A DNA stretch of 44,865 bases from a virus, in IMG/VR virus record IMGVR_UViG_3300047319_001698, positions 1 to 44,865 of that record. One strand, given 5' to 3'. The notes below the pieces were generated by a model. The model was given only the letters and a program-made list of their open reading frames with translations, did not search any database and was not told where the DNA came from. How positions within the stretch are numbered: the first letter of the stretch is position 1; every line of letters begins with the position of its first letter. Both the position numbers and the translations under genes were made by a program. This document shows positions 42,432-44,865 of the stretch, in pieces.

Positions 42432-43682
42432 ATGCCAAAGGCTCCCGGCTGGGGTGACGTGGCGGATGAGCTCGATCGCGAGAAGTTTCCGGACAAGCTG
42501 CTCCGCGAAACCCTGGACTTCCTCGCGGCCGCCAACGGCAAAGAGAAGGTCGCAGCCAAGCTCGCCGGCGTCTCGCTCGGTGTCCACCGCCAGCGCATGC
42601 ATGCCGCGCGCCGGCGGTTCACGCCGGAAGAAGTCGCGGCTGTAGTCCCGGATGCCGGCGCGGTCAAGCGCGCGGACGAGCACAGCGAGCTCGGGCAGCT
42701 GCGCCGCGAGAACGAGATGCTGCGCCAGCACCTCACCGACAAGAGACACGCGAAGCCGTGGAAACCCGTCAAGGTGACGAAGCGCAAAGGGCGCGACGAC
42801 TGGGTGCGGTGCATCATTCCGGACAGCCACGGCTCCCATGTCGACAAGCCGGCGTGGGCCGCCTGCATGGCCGACATCAAGGCGCTGGATCCCGACGAAA
42901 TTGTCCATTTAGGCGATTATATGGACTGCGGGGGTTTCCTCGCGCAGCATCAGGTGCTCGGGTACGTGGCCCAGATCGACGAGTGCAGCTACGCCGACGA
43001 TCTCGAGGCCTGGCATGGCCAGCTCGACGAGCTCATGTCGGTGGCGCCGCGCGCCAAGATCCACCTGCTGCAGGGCAACCACCTGCACCGGATCGAGCGC
43101 TGGGCGGTCGAGGAGTCGCTCGGCAAGAAGAAGGACGCGCAGCTGCTCTACGACGCGATCTGCCCGGAAAACGCCCTCGACTACAAGGGTCGCGGCATCC
43201 GGTACGCCAAGGACGGGGACTTCCACGACGGGGTGAAAACCCGCGGGGTCATCAAGCTCGGGAAGTGTTTCTATACCCACGGGTTCGCCATCGGTCGCAC
43301 CGCGGCCGCGGCGCATGCCCGCAAGATCGGCGGGCCGATCTGCACCGGCCACGGCCACCGGCCTTACGGCCACTACGACAAGACCGTGGCGCACGGGCCT
43401 TTCGCAGCGTGGTCGCCAGGCTGTCTCAGCGACCTGAACCCGCGGTGGCGGCACACCGACCCGAACGACTGGGGCCACGGCCACGACATCCAGTTCGTTG
43501 CCCGGTCGGAGCTCTTCAACCACGTCCACATCCCGATCATCGACGGCGTCTCGCTGCTGCCGGAGGTGATGCGTGGCGGACCGCGCACGGCACCGCCGGC
43601 GCCGAGTGCGTGGGCCAACCGGAAGGCCGGCCTCGAGGCCGCGCGCGACTTCCTCGACCAAACCCTGCAGAAAATCCACTAG
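42432..43682 (+). CDS. Calcineurin-like metallophosphoesterase
   Basis: A 416-residue protein. Ile-Ile-Pro-Asp-Ser-His-Gly (128-134, Asp131 and His133), Leu-Gly-Asp-Tyr-Met-Asp (160-165, Asp162), Gln-Gly-Asn-His-Leu (about 212) and Gly-His-Gly-His (about 303) are the metal-ligand motifs of the family in order. The first 110 residues are an added domain with a possible helix-turn-helix (about 30-65) and a coiled coil (about 83-102), so it may be directed to DNA. The substrate is unknown; phage relatives include protein and nucleic-acid phosphatases. ATG 42432 is preferred to the TTG at 42420, which lies in the -10. Confidence 0.8.
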   Translation: MPKAPGWGDVADELDREKFPDKLLRETLDFLAAANGKEKVAAKLAGVSLGVHRQRMHAARRRFTPEEVAAVVPDAGAVKRADEHSELGQLRRENEMLRQHLTDKRHAKPWKPVKVTKRKGRDDWVRCIIPDSHGSHVDKPAWAACMADIKALDPDEIVHLGDYMDCGGFLAQHQVLGYVAQIDECSYADDLEAWHGQLDELMSVAPRAKIHLLQGNHLHRIERWAVEESLGKKKDAQLLYDAICPENALDYKGRGIRYAKDGDFHDGVKTRGVIKLGKCFYTHGFAIGRTAAAAHARKIGGPICTGHGHRPYGHYDKTVAHGPFAAWSPGCLSDLNPRWRHTDPNDWGHGHDIQFVARSELFNHVHIPIIDGVSLLPEVMRGGPRTAPPAPSAWANRKAGLEAARDFLDQTLQKIH

Positions 43683-43690
43683 GAGACGCC

Positions 43691-43939
43691 ATGGCGTGGA
43701 CCGACATCGACGACGCGATGAAGCAGAAGCGCTGCCAGCGGCCGAAGGGCGGACTCACGATCGTCGAGATCGCCGCGAAATACCAGTGGACCGAGAACCA
43801 CGCGCGCCGGGTGGTGAAGGAAGCGATCACGAACGGGCAGGCTGAGCAAGTCGACGGGTGGAAGAAGATCCACACCGGGCGGCTGTGCCGCGAGGTCTAC
43901 TACGTGATGATCGACGAGAAGGGCAAGGCGAAGAAGTAG
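43691..43939 (+). CDS. Small helix-turn-helix protein
   Basis: An 82-residue protein. A helix-turn-helix-like segment (Ile-Val-Glu-Ile-Ala-Ala-Lys-Tyr-Gln-Trp-Thr-Glu-Asn-His-Ala-Arg, about 24-39) is followed by Val-Val-Lys-Glu-Ala. Basic ends. AGGAGACGCC precedes the ATG. It lies 8 bases after the phosphoesterase gene and could bind the palindrome upstream of that operon, which is speculation. Confidence 0.6.
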   Translation: MAWTDIDDAMKQKRCQRPKGGLTIVEIAAKYQWTENHARRVVKEAITNGQAEQVDGWKKIHTGRLCREVYYVMIDEKGKAKK

Positions 43940-43944
43940 CGGCG

Positions 43945-44214
43945 CTACGCGTCCGGCACCAGACGGATGGTGACCGTGTAGTAGGTCGGCGGGTCTCCCG
44001 CGTGCATGGGTATCGTCCAGTACCAGATCAGCAGCCAGCGCCCCGGCGTCAGCCCTGGACACCAGCGCTGCGCTTCTTCGAGCGTCATCTCCGTGTGCAG
44101 CTTGGTGTGCTGGTCGTAGCCCCAGCGATCGTCGATGATGTCCACGCAGATCGGCAGGGGCGTCGTGCGCAGCTCGTAGAGGGTGGGGGCGGGCGGGAGG
44201 TCGGAGGAGGGCAT
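43945..44214 (-). CDS. Hypothetical protein
   Basis: An 89-residue protein, aromatic-rich in the second half (Trp-Leu-Leu-Ile-Trp-Tyr-Trp-Thr-Ile-Pro), with Ile-Cys-Val-Asp-Ile-Ile-Asp-Asp in the middle. It is convergent with the gene at 43691-43939, 5 bases apart. It follows the toxin gene by 15 bases on the same strand. Not recognised. Confidence 0.5.
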   Translation of the reverse strand: MPSSDLPPAPTLYELRTTPLPICVDIIDDRWGYDQHTKLHTEMTLEEAQRWCPGLTPGRWLLIWYWTIPMHAGDPPTYYTVTIRLVPDA

Positions 44215-44229
44215 CGCGACCCCCGAAGC

Positions 44230-44502
44230 CTAGTAGGAATCGCCGCGCTTGTCGATCCAGAGAACCGAGATCACCACCAGCACGTTGCCAACCAGCTGGA
44301 AGCCCACCCGGTAGCTACCGACCCGCAGGCGTCGTACCGGTTTGCCGTCGTGCTTCACGTCTCGGAGCAGCGAGACATCGCCGTCGCTCGGGTCGCACTG
44401 CAGCTTGTACAAGGCGTGCCCGATGGCGCCGCGAACCGGTGCTTCAGCGGAAGCGAGCCAATGTTGAGCTTGCGTGGCGAAGATGACCTTGTGGCGGATC
44501 AT
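44230..44502 (-). CDS. RelE/ParE-type toxin
   Basis: A 90-residue protein. Ile-Arg-His-Lys-Val-Ile-Phe is the first strand. Two helices follow, then Leu-Arg-Asp-Val-Lys-His-Asp-Gly-Lys-Pro-Val-Arg-Arg-Leu-Arg-Val-Gly-Ser-Tyr-Arg (about 46-65), the core of RelE/ParE toxins, and Val-Leu-Trp-Ile-Asp-Lys-Arg-Gly-Asp at the end. The basic residues fit an mRNA endonuclease like RelE. ATG overlaps the antitoxin stop by 4 bases, the usual antitoxin-first order. Confidence 0.85.
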   Translation of the reverse strand: MIRHKVIFATQAQHWLASAEAPVRGAIGHALYKLQCDPSDGDVSLLRDVKHDGKPVRRLRVGSYRVGFQLVGNVLVVISVLWIDKRGDSY

Positions 44503-44735
44503 CCGAAGATCTTGTTCAGGTCACGGGCGTCCTCGACCACCAACCACTTCTTGCCCTTCATGCGCTTGAGCTCGCGGAGGCAGTTCTTGCCCAGCTCCTC
44601 GTCGAGCTCGTCCTCGGTCGGCGGACGGAGCACCGCCACCAGGCGGCCGTGCTTGGTGAGGCGGACGGACTGGCCCTGGCTGACGCGGCGCAGGCTGCGG
44701 GGGATGGCCTTGCGGAATTCGGCGACTGCAGGCAT
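44499..44735 (-). CDS. Phd/YefM-type antitoxin
   Basis: A 78-residue protein. Residues 1-45 fit the Phd/YefM DNA-binding fold: Val-Ala-Glu-Phe-Arg-Lys-Ala-Ile-Pro-Arg-Ser-Leu-Arg-Arg-Val, Val-Arg-Leu-Thr-Lys-His-Gly-Arg-Leu-Val-Ala-Val-Leu. The C-terminal half is the charged toxin-neutralising tail. ATG 44735 has CAGGAG 9 bases upstream. The promoter just above contains repeats that could be its own operator. Confidence 0.85.
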   Translation of the reverse strand: MPAVAEFRKAIPRSLRRVSQGQSVRLTKHGRLVAVLRPPTEDELDEELGKNCLRELKRMKGKKWLVVEDARDLNKIFG

Positions 44736-44752
44736 GAGGTGCTCCTGCGAGT

Positions 44753-44780
44753 TTTGTACGTTGGTACGCGGGTAAGTCAA
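44753..44780 (-). promoter_or_regulatory. Toxin-antitoxin promoter with CGTAC repeats
   Basis: On the minus strand: TTGACT, 16 bases, TACAAA. The spacer holds CGTAC-CAA-CGTAC, two copies 8 bases apart of a self-complementary GTAC core, a likely antitoxin binding site. Confidence 0.6.
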
Positions 44781-44786
44781 CCGACG

Positions 44787-44865
44787 TCAAAAAGGTGGGT
44801 CCGTATCATCGTCGACCGGCGCCGCCGGCCGCCCCGCCACCCCCTCAGCCCGCTTGAACCGGTAG
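44787..44865 (-). CDS. C-terminal end of a likely single-stranded DNA-binding protein
   Basis: The last 25 codons of a minus-strand gene enter from the right edge and end with TGA at 44787-44789. The final residues are Pro-Val-Asp-Asp-Asp-Thr-Asp-Pro-Pro-Phe, preceded by a Gly/Ala/Pro-rich linker. This closely mimics the acidic Asp-Asp-(x)-Pro-Phe tip of bacterial and phage SSB proteins, which recruits partner proteins. Only the tip is visible, so the assignment rests on it alone. It lies 52 bases upstream of the antitoxin start. Confidence 0.5.
   Translation of the reverse strand, partial: YRFKRAEGVAGRPAAPVDDDTDPPF

Noticed and set aside
1-44865. tRNA genes and CRISPR arrays
   Set aside because: No TPsiC-like GGTTCRANNCC with cloverleaf partners was found, and there are no regularly spaced direct repeats of CRISPR size. 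The 36-bp repeats at 10935 are in-frame coding repeats.

Overview
The window is a dense (86 or more genes), high-GC (roughly two-thirds G+C by eye) piece of a bacterial virus genome. Three things point to a phage or phage-like element: long runs of tiny genes that overlap by 4 bases, an almost complete lack of metabolic genes except a thymidylate synthase/deoxynucleotide kinase pair, and a helicase, recombination nucleases, a serine recombinase and a ParB-like protein scattered among hypothetical genes. I see no terminase, portal, tail tube, tape measure or baseplate gene anywhere in 45 kb. Instead the left arm carries many short proteins with one membrane span and a jelly-roll-sized protein, so I infer a tailless, membrane-containing virus. 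The host is uncertain. One secreted protein (23790-24380) has a coiled-coil plus beta-rich architecture that I associate with Planctomycetota and Verrucomicrobiota, which is a weak hint.

Layout. (1) 1-9791, plus strand: a collinear probable structural module. It starts with basic proteins built on shared 'Asn-Pro plus arginine block' end motifs (10-414, 2173-3153, 3175-3930, 3934-4569), with a Gp88-like protein among them. Then come a transglutaminase-fold protein with a C-terminal membrane anchor (4601-7219) and five small proteins, four of which have a single membrane span. (2) 10049-11999: a 325-base intergenic region with a plus-strand promoter, a membrane protein with three 36-base repeats, a candidate jelly-roll capsid protein, and a two-way terminator. 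(3) 12021-13297: a helix-turn-helix gene divergent from a LAGLIDADG homing endonuclease. (4) 13487-35740, minus strand: an early-type region of about 46 genes. It holds glycosyltransferases, a serine recombinase, a VRR-NUC-like nuclease, a RecB/Cas4-like nuclease, a UvrD-family helicase, a methyltransferase, a PIN/ribbon-helix-helix pair and many small zinc-ribbon or membrane proteins. (5) 35883-40563, plus strand: small genes, ThyX, deoxynucleotide kinase and a ParB-like protein. (6) 40560-44865: a minus-strand run of very small genes, a metallophosphoesterase with a palindromic operator, a Phd/RelE toxin-antitoxin pair, and the C-terminal tail of a likely single-stranded DNA-binding protein.

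The most distinctive feature is regulatory. About ten short operons in regions 4 and 5 start with a near-identical promoter: TTGAC plus two copies of TCCATAG-like heptamers spaced 11 bp apart. Six of these genes also share a conserved CCTGGAAAGGG element just before the start codon. This looks like one phage-wide regulon under a single DNA-binding protein, comparable in logic to mycobacteriophage stoperators and start-associated sequences. The second feature worth attention is the family of arginine/Asn-Pro proteins in the structural module.
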